Positions 34,878-51,880 of a DNA stretch of 64,000 nucleotides are shown piece by piece. The stretch comes from Pagrus major. Its lineage: Eukaryota; Chordata; Actinopteri; Spariformes; Sparidae. Location of the stretch: positions 22,680,806 to 22,744,805 of the forward strand of contig NC_133215.1 in the NCBI RefSeq assembly GCF_040436345.1, written 5' to 3'. The position numbers were made by a program, and so were the translations under genes. Numbering within the stretch: the stretch's first letter is position 1; each line of letters begins with the position of its first letter. The notes beneath the pieces are model-generated. The model ran no database searches, was not told the origin of the DNA, and saw only the letters and a list, made by a program, of their open reading frames with translations.

Positions 34878-36594
34878 ATGACTTTGGACGATGAAAACCT
34901 GCCTGATGCTTCATCCAGGAGTAAGTAACTTTAAGTTTGTCTGACAATATGCTGTATCTTGTACTGTGTGCAGACCATGAGTTTGGGATGACCCAACATG
35001 GAAGGCATTGCTTTTGTCAGAACCGTGAGGGCTTTGCTTTAGTAATAACTTAATTCGACATCATAAGGTTCATTCTGTCTTGTCTATAAACAGTACCAGA
35101 GGTGAAATAAAAAATAGCTTACCAGTTTCCTGTTTCAAAGAATTCAGTATCAGGCCTTTCTGTTAATAATACTGATTTTGCACGTATGTGTTTGGATTCT
35201 GCACACAGAGGGAAAACTCTACAGACTCTACAGACTGGTTGTTCTGAGTTTTGGCCTCCTGTGTGTCCTCCAAGCTTCTGTCAACATTTCACTGCGTCTT
35301 ACCCTCTGTGAGTCCTTTTAAATTGTCTTTGAACTTTAAACCTGTGTTGACTGACCTCTGTTTAACTTCCCCATCTGGTTATTATATATGATGGCCATGG
35401 AAACACACGCTGCAACTTAAGAAATCACAAGTGAATGGAGAAAACATCTCTATCAATTTGACAGAGCATGTGCAACATTTTGAAAACAACACTGCTGGTT
35501 GATTAAGCACAATTCCTTTATGCCTGAAGATCAACAGCATGTGATTGTTGGACCTGAAAGACATGACAACTGTATAGCAACTACTGTAAACACATACACA
35601 CTAGTAATACATGATGGGGCCTCTTAGAACACCAGACTTGACATAAAGCTCTGATTTTAAAGCCACAACTGTCTACAAACATATTCTGAATAATGACAAT
35701 TAAAACTATGACAATCACTTTGTCTGACTGCTGTAGTTCTCGCAGCAACGTCAATGTGATGCTTTGTGATCAAGTGAGATGAGGATGTGATGTGATGGCT
35801 TTGTATGAGGAAATGGTTAATGCCAGTAATAAACAAACTCAAACCTTTGATCAAAAGATCAAGACATTTATCCATCCATTGTCTTTGGACTGTGGGAAGA
35901 AGCGGGAGCAAAACTTTTTTGCTGTGAGGCTACAGTGCCAACTACTGCCCCAATGTGCAACCCTGGATTAAAACACAATTTCCATATCCAAATCTGATGA
36001 AACAACATTTGTAACGCAAAGTTCGCTCCTTGTTGTTTTTAATGTAACTGTTAACAGAATAGTGTCAATAGTATCCTGGTGTGCACTGGAATATTGATAT
36101 TTTTTAACCACCAGCTGCACCCAGAAGAGAAGCACGACTGTGCACGGGGTGTCTTCCATTTTTTACAATTTCCATATTGTTTGCATTGAATATCTCTTAA
36201 CTTGCGTTTTCTTTTGCCCTTCCATCAACATTTCAGCTTTATTGCAGAATATTCCCATGATTTAGTCTTTCTGCTTTCTCAGATAGGAAGTCACTCGACA
36301 TTGAGGCCAGATTTAAAGCCCTTACTGAGGAGCGGGATGAACTGAAGACAAAGCTGGTTGACATTGGTAAGTGTGAGGATTCATACTGCTCAGATGATGA
36401 ATCCATGACTTCTGTGATCCCCTTACTTTTCCCTGTAGCACCAGCTGCAGGTCAAAGTTTTCACTTATCCAGTGAAATATTTCAACATCCACTAAGTGGC
36501 TTGACTCAAAATTTTGTACAGACATTTATGGTTCCAAGAGGTAAATCCCAACTTTTCTGTTAGCGCCACCTTGAGGTTTGATTGATTGATTCAC

Positions 36595-36642
<48 letters not shown>

Positions 36643-38029
36643 CAGATTTATGTTTCCTCAAAACATTTTCTGTGCTTTCTCTACTAGAGGAGCTTCACAT
36701 TTTCCCCAGATATCTAATTCTCGTCTCATTGCTGGATGTCTAGCAGACTATCAGGGCACCCAGGTGGCAGAGTGTGGCACAGGAGGACAGCTGAGAACAG
36801 GCACTCAGGCTTTGGCGCAACTCCCACCAATCGCTCTCCCTCTTGTTGTCCAGTGGACTGACTTTACCAGAGCCACGAAAATATCTGTCAGCGTGACTGA
36901 CACATTATTATTTCCTCAGTATGTTCAGTGGTTGTCTGGGTGTTAATGGGTTGTGCATGTGTTTTTCTTGTGGTTGGTTTTTGATAAACAGCCAGCAGTG
37001 GAGCTGATGCAGCAGATAGTGAGCCGTAGTTGCCCAACCAGGAAGCACACAGACGACGTGATGGCAGGTTAACAAGGGGGACAAATCGCCTGCTGTATAT
37101 AAGGGATAATTAAGTGACTATAATGAAGTGCTCTTTGATTCTCTTTAAACTTATGATTTATTATTAAGTGTTAAGATGACCTAAAATTATGCACTTTTGT
37201 TGTTCAAGTTATACACTGAAATTAGCAACTTAAACTAAATATGAGTGAGTGAGTGAGTGAGCGAGTGAGTGAGTGAGTGAAGTTGGGATTCATTTAATTC
37301 ATATTTTTTTTGACATATTGAGGATTTCTCTCTGTTTTTGTCCTCAATTAAAGCTAACTCCCAACAAGGATGGATTTATTTCAGCGGCAGTTTCTATTAC
37401 ATTTCTTCTACCACCAAAACCTGGCAAGAGAGTAGAGATGATTGTCTGCAAAGAGGTGCAGACCTCATGATTATTAACAGCAAAGAAGAACAGGTGGGTG
37501 TATTTATGTATATTTAACTATGTGTGAGACAGAAACATGACACACACACAAAACAAGATTGAATGCAATGAGGTAGTAGGTGGATTCCATTTTGTTAAAT
37601 TTCACAGTTATGTTGATGATTTGTCTCTGTATAAAGAGTTTCACAAGACAATTGAAGGATGACTTGTGGATTGGACTGACCGACACAGAGACAGAGGGCA
37701 CATGGAAATGGGTTGATGGGACTCCACTCAACACAAGGTTCACACAGCTTCATATTTCTCATTTATTAGATTTAGACTGCATTGTTAGAATAAAGAAATC
37801 AACAATATCCTGCATGCTTCAGTTGAAGTATTTCTTGTGTTCTTTACAAAAAACATATTGTTTGGTTTTGGGTTTCAGCTACTGGTTGGATGGTGAGCCT
37901 AACAACACTGGACAAGCAGAAGACTGTGGAGAAGTGAGATACCATGAAAAGGAAAACAGCTGGAATGATAAATCATGTGATGTGAAAAGTTTTTGGATCT
38001 GTGAAAAGAAACTCCACATCTATATTTAA
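34878..38029 (+). CDS. Type II C-type lectin receptor 4
   Basis: Six in-phase exons: 34878-34920, 35209-35307, 36283-36366, 37354-37493, 37637-37737 and 37879-38029 (205 residues). The tail is only about 14 residues, MTLDDENLPDASSR. It aligns with the MDYVNIPDAS tail of lectin 2 but has Asp where that has the signalling Tyr, so it lacks a tyrosine motif. The membrane exon has a duplicated LYRLYRL juxtamembrane stretch and VLSFGLLCVLQASVNISL. A 28-residue coiled stalk follows. In the CTLD: QQGWIYF and SFYYIS (no N-terminal disulfide), DDC, WIGLTD, WKWVDG, GEPNN, EDC, SWND and FWICEK. EPN and WND predict mannose-type, calcium-dependent binding. The fifth-exon donor is the weak GTTCAC type. A possible AATAAA lies at 38217-38222. 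Confidence 0.86.
35564..35667. repeat. 104-bp exact direct repeat, copy 2 (lectin 4 intron)
   Basis: Second copy of 33120-33223, inside the second intron of lectin 4, 2444 bases from the first. Complete identity implies recent origin. Confidence 0.95.
36579..36642. repeat. (GATT)n microsatellite
   Basis: About 15 ATTG/GATT units with one interruption, in the third intron of lectin 4. Confidence 0.95.
36650..37100. other. Unassigned insert in lectin 4 intron 3
   Basis: GC-richer than its surroundings (GGTGGCAGAGTGTGGCACAG, CTTTGGCGCAACTCCC). Looks like a fragment of a foreign repeat, but I recognise no family and no clear ends. Confidence 0.35.
37241..37280. repeat. (GAGT)n microsatellite
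   Basis: Ten GAGT units with one GAGC interruption, 74 bases before the CTLD acceptor of lectin 4. Confidence 0.93.
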
Positions 38030-39700
38030 CAGATGTCTAACTCAGGACAATACCAGTATGAGCCGAACGACTCCCACACAAAGCCAACTAGTGAACTAAC
38101 TGTATTTTCTACTTTGGCCTTACATCCACACTGAGCCCACCTTTAATTTTTTTAATTTTTTTAAATACTTTTCAGATTAGATAAGTCAGAAGAGTCCGGC
38201 CAGTCCTGAAGCAAGAATAAATTAAACGGGGGAATTCATGGGCCGAATTTAGACATGCATTGAAAACATGTATTTTTAGAGTTACATGTGGACTTGCATC
38301 TTAACCAAAGATGCCTAAATCATGTGGACACATCATTTTCAGGTTTAAACAGCATTTTCAGATTTGCTGGCTTAGTGTGGATCTAGTCTGAGACACAGGA
38401 TATTACTGGGCTGAGGGGAAGGCAGGCCATTAACAGAGAAACAAATATCCAGCTACTGCTTTGGTTGCAAAACAATGATGAAAGAATGTAAAATATTACA
38501 CAATGAATCATGTATGCATCTTCCAACCTGGCTCTTTTTGAGAATACTGTATAATGCAGAATTAATACATATATCTGATAGCTTATCTTTTATTGTCTCC
38601 TGTCATAATTTTAATAAAGCACTAGAACAGCAAACTGAATCACACTTGTTTGTGCATTCAAGTCTGACTCAAAAATGTGGGTGCATGTGTTCCCCATGTT
38701 TTCACGTCTCATAAGCTTTAACTTATCCGTAGTTTCACTTCCTTTAACTCTGTGTCAACCGGATGTTCTTTTCTTGGTTTCAAACCCGGACCATATAAAG
38801 GAGGGAGCAGAAGAAGGGAAGAGGAATGACATTTGAATTGCACTAGGTTCCTGTTCATGTTCTGAAAAACAGATTTAAAAGCACTGCTGTAAACATGAAA
38901 GACAGATTCGTTGTGTTTTATCATCAACACAGTCCTTTCGGGGAAAAACACTTCTCACAGTGAAGCAGGAAGTGTATTTTGGCACCTCAACTATCAGAGT
39001 GACCACATCTTATCACTTCTGTAGGAAACTATGCTTTTAATATGGACGTCTGAATGTTGAGTTAGTGTTCACAGAGCCTGTATCAGTTAAGTTTGTATTG
39101 TATCTATGTGTGGTTATAGCCATATTGTGTATGATTGCTTGTAATTTTCAGACTGGCTTGTAAGCAACAATACTGCAGAGAATTTAAGAGTGTGAGAGGT
39201 CTGTTCAAAAGAAAGTTTGAAATATGAAGTATTTTGTAGAGTGGTATAAATGTACGTAGAGTACAATGATATTGTTTTTGTTGAATTTAGTTTGTAGGAT
39301 CAGTCTGTTTTGGTGTCTTTCTCCTTGTTTAATTGGATCTAAATAGCTTGCAGAATAGATCAAATGAAATAATAAACAGTCTAAATTTTACCCTGTCAAC
39401 ACTTTGCTGATGTTGAGCAGTTCTAATATCAACCTACAGCTCAACCCACCTTGGGAAGTGACTTTAATTTGATGACCTTTGTCAAGGTTCAAAACATGTT
39501 ACATGTTATAGCTGCAGCAGCATTCATAATCTGTATCATGACTAAACTGTTTGAGTCAAGGAAGTAACACAGTTTATTAAAGAACAAGGAAGAACAAAAG
39601 GGCTGTGCTGTGCAAGCAACATAAAAAAGAAGCAGACTGCACCATTCTAAGAAGAAACCACCTCTCGACACGACTTTCAGCACACATTCACGGGTAAAAT
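38030..39700. other. Intergenic lectin 4-5, no gene seen
   Basis: 3' flank of lectin 4 and 5' flank of lectin 5. No coding sequence or mobile element with visible ends. Confidence 0.5.
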
Positions 39701-43180
<3,480 letters not shown>

Positions 43181-44018
43181 CTCAGCATTGACACCACCAT
43201 GACAGCTACTGTATATTGACTGTGAAGACAGCACTGAAACATGTTTAACAAAGTGGCACATTGGGTCAGATTTTATAAGCAGGAAATGTTGACAGGCAGA
43301 CATTTTCAGCAGCCCATTTAAAACCTTGCTATTTTTGTAGCTTTTGGGCATGACAAAATTCAAACAAATTAATTTTGACGTTTCTTTGGGTAATAATGTT
43401 TCCTCTCAAGGTTAAAATCAAAGGGTGGTCATAGAACCCCCTTTTCTCTCCTTTCATTTTTAATCTGCAAATACAGATGTAGTTTTATTATTTGGGTCTA
43501 AATATTGTTGTGTTTACTACTTTTGTATACGTCTTGTTTTTGCATTTGATGTTTCTTCTATCTGAAAGCATTTTGCATGTCTGGCTTGAAAAGTCAATAA
43601 AAGTATTTTATCATCGTTGTCACTTTTATTCTTTAATAACTGCATGATTTATATACTGAAATCCTGTTTTTCTGTTCAACTAACCATCAGTTATGAAGAA
43701 TCTTAACTAAAACACATGCAGAAATGTTAAATACATACAGATTGTGCAAGATTGACAAACCAGTTTATAACCTCCATTTCTTAAAAAAAACAGAAGTGAA
43801 GGTTTAAAATTTACATACACGTGACTCAACCTACAAGCCATCTGATTAAAGACTGTAAACCACGGAGGATGAAAGTGTGAGGAAGAGACGTCCATCATAA
43901 CAAATGTAACAAGGCAGGAAATCTTCTGAAATATTTTAAGCGTGGAAACAAATTAAATTGTTTCGTTCACTCCGTCACTTCAGAAATATACGGCTGTGAC
44001 TTTCGTGACAACGTTGGA
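43181..44018. other. Intergenic lectin 5-6
   Basis: 3' UTR of lectin 5 up to the AATAAA at 43596-43601 (TCAATAAAAG), then unique DNA. No gene seen. Confidence 0.5.
43596..43601 (+). terminator. Polyadenylation signal of lectin 5
   Basis: AATAAA followed by a T-rich and TGT-containing stretch, about 415 bases after the stop codon. Confidence 0.65.
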
Positions 44019-47000
44019 ATGTTCAACAACAGTCAAAAAAGACCTTTAGGTAAGGATATACATGAAGTACAATAACTTTAAAAAAAGGCTCAGTGATGCA
44101 TTATTTTCATGTTGTACTGATTTTTTTTGTTCTGTTGAAGCCTCAACATTTTTCTCTAAGATACAAGATTGGTCTTGTGTAGAGATATTTATCAGCTAAG
44201 TCAGGTTTGATGCAAAGTAACCTGTAACCACAATGTTTAAGAGCTGCATACTGTATTGAGCAATATCGTTACGACACAGTATCTAAGATAAAAACTATTA
44301 AAGGTGCACTATGTAGTTTTTGGGAAGAATTTTTAATCAGAAGAGAAAAATCATGTCTCTTTCATGCCTAAACAAACTAAATAAACAAACTCTCTTCCTT
44401 TTTTTCATGACTGAATTAACTGAAAAAACAAACTATGTGACAACCAGATTTTACTTTGTTTACATTTGGCAGACCCCTCTGAGAACAGCGTGTTTATTCA
44501 GTTATGCAAATAATACATATTTCTGAGTTTGTATTATTACCTTATCATTATTGTAAATATTAGCTTGCTGAGTTTCCGGATTTCTGAAACCACCTCTGTC
44601 AAGGCTCCAGAACTCTACATGTGTTTTTGTCATAGCCTTAAAAAAATGCCACTTGTATGGCTTTACACAAGATAAACACAGTGTTGCATAATTTGTCTGA
44701 TTGATTTTAGTAATTTTTATCAAGTGTAAATTAAAATAACACTTACTACAGAGATGAAGTTAATACTTTTTGTCATCTGTCTTGCATCACATAACAATCA
44801 TCAGGCCTGGCTGCCTATAATGTAAATAATGTCAATAATTTATAATATAAATGATTTCTGCACACAGGGAGAAATCTCTACAGACTTGTTGCTTTGAGCT
44901 TTGGACTCCTGTGTATCTTACAAGCTGGTCTCAACATTTCACTGCGCCTGGCTTTCTGTAAGTTTAGTTTGGTCTCGACTTGTGTTTCCCCAAACACTAA
45001 ACGTTACCATCTCATTATTATTCTCAGAGATTTGTATAAATATTTTCATCACTATGAAGTTCACTTAATAAAAGAGCTATGACTCATTGTACAGATTATT
45101 CTGTTTGCCTTCTAACCCTCATAGTATTCTACAGTACTCTTCTGTGACTTATCATTTTACAATTAAACATGAAATTACATTTATATTCAATGCAACGCTA
45201 TTATCAACATAGTAATTATCGATAAGAATGATAGTTACAGGCCAGGCTGTTATAAATTGCCTGTCACAAGTTGACCATGAAACACTTTATTACAAAACAA
45301 AGTCAAACTGAGAAAAACTATAGGCCAACAAGCAAAGCTAAAATTAATATCATACATTTTCATCATACTTTTAAAGGTATAAAAAATGTGTTTGCATAAT
45401 AAATATGACTAGCAATCATTCAAATGATTTTATGAATGGATTTGTATTTTTCCGAAAATGAGGCATTTTCTGTCCCAGGAACAATTTCAAACAAATATAA
45501 GATTAAGCCAATACAAGGGGTTAAATATAGAAAAAATAGTGGCGCAGTCACACGAGGTCAAAACGTGTAGGCCAGTGTTCTTGGGTAACAGGAAATTACA
45601 GAAACAGATGTTCTTGACAATCCTGTTTACCAGGGCTAATTTTAATGAAATATTTTAATGGCTATTTGAAATTCCAGCAAAGACATATCCCAACTAGGCA
45701 TACCTTTGAAATGTTTCCAGCTTTGTACAAAATTTTATAAATTAAATTGATGTTTTATCTTCTAATTAATCCCATAATATCATTAAAAATGTTTCTAGAA
45801 ATACCGTTTTTAAAAAACACTAATGTCTAACACTCTTGATAGGAATAAATCCTCTTCCCTCAAAGGAGCTTTTGTTAAATAATTCCTAAATAATACAAAA
45901 GAAATGTTTAAAAATGGGCCAATAATGCTAGAGCTTAAATAATGGAGGTGTCAGAATCTAGAGGATTGTTTTATACCTGGTTGATTTTTAATTGGTGAAA
46001 AAAACTACATGTATGTATGTATTTATTTTATTTTATTTATTTTATCTTCAACACATTTAATTTATGTTGACCAGATATGACATACTGATGTAGAGCTAAG
46101 CCTATTAGTTTGATGTGTGGTAGAAATGTGTCTTGTCGCCGTCGTTGTCGTCGTCGTCGTCGTCATTGTTGATGATGATGATGTTATTTATTTGTTTGTT
46201 TGTCTTTACTTTGACATTAAACTTGTGAGTCTTTGTTTTTAATGTTTTAGTTTGCATTGTATATTGGGAAATCTAAATAAAATGTTAGTATTAAAAAAAG
46301 GGTCATGTTATGTCGTATGTTTCAATTAGATTTTGTTATATATTAATTTATATTGGTGTCAAACAGTTGAATGATACCGGGGTATCTGTTGACCTCCTCC
46401 GCTGTACGCTAACATCTCCACTGGCGGCCTGAGAAAACCTCAGGGTTGAACTACAGTTATAAAATGTGTAAATCTTTGTGCTTTCTCAGATGGTTCTGAA
46501 GACAAAACAACAGATACTGACACTAATTTCAAAACGCTGACTAAAGAGAGAGATGAATTGAAGAGGAAGCTGACCATCTTTGGTGAGTAAGGATGAAACT
46601 AATTATATGGACTGTATTAAAGACTTTTTGACATACACGTTTCTTTTCCTTTAAGCCCCTGAGAGGTGTGTATGTAGGTATCAGTGACTAAGAGAGAGAG
46701 AAGGAAGTACTGACTTCCCGTGATAACATCAGGAGTGGGTGAAAGGAAGTTACCATGCAAACTGAGACTTTTATCAAATTATTAACTCTAATTACGGTTG
46801 TGCAACATAGGGTAGATAGCAACCACATCCTGTACATCAGAGCTATTACTTAAAAAATAAAATAGGGGAAAAAACAGAAAAAGATTTCATGTTTTGTACA
46901 TTATACACATATTTAGTTCAAACTTACATAACTTTATCTGAAAATCTTTCCTGAAATTCTCCTGTAACACTGTGGTGTGTAACACACTCACAGCCCACCT

Positions 47001-47236
47001 GTTCAGCATTTACACGCAGCATATAAACAATTGACAAATGACTGAAAATGCACGTACTTCATTATTGAGATGCTTTTGATGTTTTATCTTAACAGATGAA
47101 TATTCTCGCCGAGGATGGATGTATTTCAACAACAGTTTCTATTACATTTCTACGTGGGAGAAATCCTGGCAGGAGAGCAGAAGTGACTGTCTGCAGAGAG
47201 GTGCAGACCTGGTGATTATCAACAGCAAAGAAGAAC

Positions 47237-47310
<74 letters not shown>

Positions 47311-49493
47311 ATGCATATCAATATGTGTGTGAGGACAGAGAGAAATAGAGAAAAAATGTATAAACTAGTGCAGTAAATGTTATCTGGTAATATGAGGGGT
47401 TTGCAGACAGTCTTAAAGATATACTATGTAGGAATTCAAAATGGTCATGCTTGCTTAACGTGAATAACTTGAAAACATCTAATCTGTGAACATTTCTGCA
47501 TGAGTGACATCAGGTAGATTTTCATCAGCAGTAGTGGCTGTTTAATGGTGTGTACATCAACAGTGAAGAATGTTTGTTTGCAGGAACATTTGTGTTTGTT
47601 TGCATTACCCATGCAGTCTTTATCTGCCCCAAACAGCCGCTTACTTCACTGTACACTAGCCGTAAGCTAACATTAGCAGCACACACTATAGGTGTGTGTC
47701 TGTGTGGTTGAATTCAGGACAACTCTTGATGAATACTAGTACTCACAGGAGAGTCTGGTAGACATGGTACTTATTTTACCCTCTCCTTTCTGTAATGTTG
47801 TTCATGAAGTAAAGTCCATTTCTACTCCAGCTCCATTCGGCAGTCAACATTACACAGCGTAAACAACCGAAAATGTAGGTCAGCTCCACGGCTCACTGCT
47901 GGAGTCAGGTTGACAAACAGCAGTGAAGATAAATCCACTTCTTAATCCAAAAAGTTTAAAAATAATCTCTGAGCTGTCCTCCTGCCAGTAAATGGTTCTG
48001 GATCAGAGCAGAATCCAAATCCAGGTGTTTATTCTCTGACAGTGCTGCCAAGCAATGCTAAACATTGTTGCCCTTGAGGCTAACGTTAGCTAGTGTAACA
48101 GAGTTAGTATAGTTAATGATCTCACTTGCCATTACTACCTGTCTTGCTGTCTCCATTACTGTTTCTATTATTTTGTATCATGCCACTGAGATTTATTACG
48201 GTATTTGAATGCCACACTCGGACGGGCCCTTGCAGACTTCACACGTGCCCACTGCCCCCCACCCCACCCCCCTAATTAGTCAACAGTCTGCTGGTACCGG
48301 ACCATGGTAGGTTGTGTTGTACAGAGCTCCGCCAAAATACTATTAATTTTACGGACAAAAGTGTGTTTTATTAGCTGTACATATAGAGATAAGTTCCCGA
48401 CGACAACAACTAGTATTTGTGATGATGTTGGATGATTGAAATGTATGTAGAGCAAGTTGCTGTACATGTTGGTAACTTTGTTAGCTTAATGTCGTCATGG
48501 CTAATCCTCGTTGTGTAACTGTTTGAGCAGCAAGATGAATTTATTTCATGTCGTTTTATTTCAGTGTTGCTGTATTGAACTGTGCTGAGATCTGGCTGTG
48601 AAGAACTGTATTTTTCTGTGTTTCTCATCAGCATTAAATGTGGGTCGAGCTGGACAGTGGCTGTGTGCACGCCATTATTTCAACTACACAACGCAAGATA
48701 GAGTGCTAACCCGCTACACAAGCATGTTGACAGAAACTTAAAATCTCAACCACAATTCTCGCGGAAGAATATAAAACCTGTGTTGACTACATCCACTCAC
48801 TCATCCAGAATGCTTCCTCATGAGATCACTTGAGAGGGATCTCGTGTGAGCCCAGCTTCAGTCTGTAGAGGCATAAAGAGGTGTTCATTGTATATTCAAA
48901 AAGTATTCATATTTAACATGTCGTATGTTTATATTGCACCAAATTTTACACTGCACTTCCCTAGGTCAACAGCAATAAATCTGCCGTGTGTGAAGTCAAC
49001 CACAAGAACGGTTTTCATGGTATGCAGATAACATACAGACAGACGTACAGAGATTCTTTGCTTCCTAGTTAAATGTCAGGTAACCAAGCTGGAGGATTAC
49101 ACTTACTGTCTGTTTTATTTATTCTGATGACAGTTTGTTTCTCTCTGTAAAAAGGAATTCACACAATATTTTCGGAGGCACATGTGGATTGGACTGACGG
49201 ACCAGGAGACAGAGGGAACATGGAAATGGGTGGATGGGACTCTGCTGACCACAAGGTTCACACATATTATTTTAAATCATGCTCTGATAGATCTACATCA
49301 ATATCAAAAAGTAACATTGCATATTCTTTGTTTTGTGGTTTTCAGCTACTGGGGTGCTAAGGAGCCCAACAGTCATGAAGGCAGAGATGAAGACTGTGGA
49401 GAAATAATGTTCTTTGATGATGAAAACAGCTGGAATGATTCACCATGTGGAATGCGACATATCTGGATCTGTGAAAAGACGGTGGCTCTGTAA
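44019..49493 (+). CDS. Type II C-type lectin receptor 6
   Basis: Confident exons: 44868-44957 (membrane), 46490-46582 (stalk), 47096-47238, 49155-49255 and 49346-49493 (CTLD). The first coding exon is the weak point. The best phase-compatible candidate is 44019-44049 (MFNNSQKRPL, donor GTAAGG), giving 201 residues; no copy of the EITMDYVNIPDAS tail is found upstream. The membrane exon has ALSFGLLCILQAGLNISL. The stalk includes FKTLTKERDELKRKL. The CTLD has RRGWMYF and SFYYIS (no N-terminal disulfide), SDC, WIGLTD, WKWVDG, KEPNS, EDC, SWND and IWICEK. Mannose-type motifs are intact. The first CTLD donor is a (GT)n tract, the second the weak GTTCAC type. A 1.9-kb intron split by repeats separates the first two CTLD exons. 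Confidence 0.75.
44295..44735. mobile_element. MITE-like 'GGTGCACTATGTAGTTTTTG' repeat
   Basis: AAAGGTGCACTATGTAGTTTTTGG is a common start of teleost non-autonomous elements. A related start (AAAGATATACTATGTAGGAA) lies at 47416 in the same gene. The downstream end is not resolved. Confidence 0.45.
46135..46185. repeat. (GTC)n / (GAT)n trinucleotide repeat
   Basis: GTCGTC units followed by GATGATGATGATG, in the second intron of lectin 6. Confidence 0.85.
47239..47308. repeat. (GT)35 starting at CTLD splice donor, lectin 6
   Basis: An uninterrupted 70-base GT tract whose first two bases are the donor of exon 47096-47238. Confidence 0.96.
47412..48720. mobile_element. Repeat insertions in lectin 6 intron
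   Basis: Starts AAAGATATACTATGTAGGAA. Further on come sequence rich in GCTAACGTTAGCTAG (48080) and a GC-richer block. Probably one or two non-autonomous elements. No transposase and no exact ends seen. Confidence 0.4.
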
Positions 49494-49974
49494 CTCTGCA
49501 ACTCTGCAACCAAACTCTCATAACTGAAACATTGATTATGCCCTAGCTGCAGATTAAGTGACTCATTGACATGAACACAAATTCTTCTCAAATTCAGTTC
49601 CTGTGAGGTTTCATCATAAGAATACTTGTTTTAAATACAGTATACATGAACATGGATAAATAGTAACCGAAATACTGCTAAAATTATGCAAAACCTTATT
49701 TTTTCGGCATGGTTTCAGTATAAATATATTTTCTTTGTTAAATTACAATAACAGTGTAGAACTGGAGCTGTGGACCAGTGAGGAGTTGTTGTGCTGAAGT
49801 GTTTCTGCAGGAGACACCCAACAGCCTACACATATACTGCTCTGCTTTAGGCAAAAGATGCTTGTTTGTTTGCAGATAATGGCAAATTCATTGAGTTATG
49901 ACACCAAGGCTTTTATAATTTGATATTGTTTATTATAGGTTGATGATATCATAGCTATGAATGCATGTGACAGT

Positions 49975-50490
49975 GTTGTTAAAAGTACTCCATAGTCATA
50001 CTTGAGTAGAGGTAAAGATATTGTGATAAAATATTACTTTAGTAAAAGTCACCGATATGAAAGTACTTGAGTATAAGTATCTGATATCAGATGTAATTAA
50101 ATAACAAGAGTACAAGTAAAAGTAATTAATATTTACAATATTTACTGGAGATACGATACACTTTGGGTCAACTGATTTCCTGCCTGGACGGTCACTGAAT
50201 CATATATTCAGCATTTTTCTGATTATCAGAATGTGTTTTTTTTGTTTGTTCTTTCAAATCTGATTGCCAATAAAGAAAAAAAGCTATCATATTAAATGCA
50301 GCATGTAATCTGAAAAGCAACTAACTAACTAAAGTTATCAAATAAATGTAGGGACTTAAAGGTACACTACTCGCCTCCAAATTGTAGTGGAGTGGAAGTA
50401 TAAAGTAGCAGAAAATGGAAATATTCAAGTAAGGTAAAAATACCTCAAAATAATACTTAAGTAGGCCAACAGTAGTTTGGTAAATTTACT
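49975..50490. mobile_element. MITE-like 'AAGTACTTGAGTA' element
   Basis: Opens TGTTAAAAGTACTCCATAGTC and contains AAAGTACTTGAGTATAAGTA. It closes with AATACTTAAGTAGGCC. This is the typical composition of a teleost non-autonomous DNA element. Related to 3415-3570 and 57960-58170. Confidence 0.5.
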
Positions 50491-51379
50491 AAGGTGCATT
50501 CCATGACTGGAGATTGCAATTCAAGTCTCGAGACTAAGAGACTGTTCTGGCTTTGCAATAAAGAAGAGAATGGCTGTTGTTAACAACCAATCATGTTATT
50601 TGCAGTGTAATGTTTATCTCGCATAAATCATGAGCATATATTAATTTGTCCTTTTGAACATTGTGTCAAATTTGCTTGAATAAAAAGTTCTCCATCATCA
50701 AAAGTCATCTCCATCTCTTAATGTAATGAGGTCCCCAGAAGATGAATTTTAATGTTGGTGCTCCCTGGTGATGTCAACACCATCAAGTCAAAATATGAGA
50801 CTGTTCACAACAGCAAAACAGCAGTATTGGTAATTTCTTCAAAAACTTTAAATGGCTTACAGTCCTCTTGATAGTGACCTCCTCCAATTAGCAAGTATAG
50901 GGCTTTGTGTGGGGGGGCAGATTAAAGATGTATATGCACATCCAAAAAACAATAAGCAAAAATAAACAATGATAGAAACAATTAACAATGCTTAGGAACA
51001 AACAGATAAGAGAAAACAATATGAACAGAAGTTGTAAGTCTGGTGACTCCAACCCTATATTTTCCAGTCCATCAGGCCTCAATGAGCGAGCGGGAGAGCG
51101 AGAAAGAGAAAACCAGATTATTCATAATATATAAAAATGGTAAAACACTGACAACAATAGGCTACCTCTGATTAAACATAGTTGACTGACACAGATCATA
51201 TCGACATGCTTTTATCATTCTTTGGAGTAGGCTAGAATTCATTATAGTAGTCATTAAGTCAACAATTAAAATAAGACACAGTTAGGCTCGCCAAATCACG
51301 CTATGGTTTCAAAACACAAATGTTAAACAAATTATTGCGTTAAAATCATAAATGGAGTTAGTATAACTAAGGTTCAGGA

Positions 51380-51880
51380 ACTGGACCACGCCACTCCTCC
51401 TCGCTGATCTGCCACCCAGGCCCAGCCAATCAAACCACCTGCGCCTCGTCAACCTAACCACCTGTGCCGCATTAACTCAACCACCTACGTTGCCTTGATT
51501 CAATCACCTGCAAAATCTATATATGCAAGCCTAACCATTTCTCTCCCGCTCTTACAACCTTCCCCCCCAGACCCTCTCCTTCTCCACCATCCTCTCTCAT
51601 AGGATCACCGGCAGCCCAGCCTTCGCCATCGGCATCCCATGGCAGGAATATCCTCCAGAACAGGAACCACGGGGGGGACGATGAAGCCACACTGACCAAG
51701 ACTGTGCCCATCGAGACGTACCCCCATTCCGAGTCTCAACTTCCCTAGTTCCTAGACGGTCCAGCCTATCTGCAACCCTACCTCGAACCCCCTTTCCTTC
51801 ATCCACCAACCTCAACCCCTCCTTTCCTATCCTCCCAAAATCTTCTACCAATTTAAGTAAACTACCGTAACATTAAAATT
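51380..51880 (+). repeat. Dispersed repeat, plus copy
   Basis: C-rich on plus. Includes CTATATATGCAAGCCTAACC (TATA-like) followed by CTCTCCTTCTCCACC, GGATCACCGGCAGCCCAGCC, CATCCCATGGCAGGAA and AATCTTCTACCAATTTAAGT. The reverse complement recurs at about 62290-62760. A TATA-like box and a defined internal order suggest a terminal repeat or promoter part of a retroelement relic, but I cannot assign a family. Confidence 0.6.
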
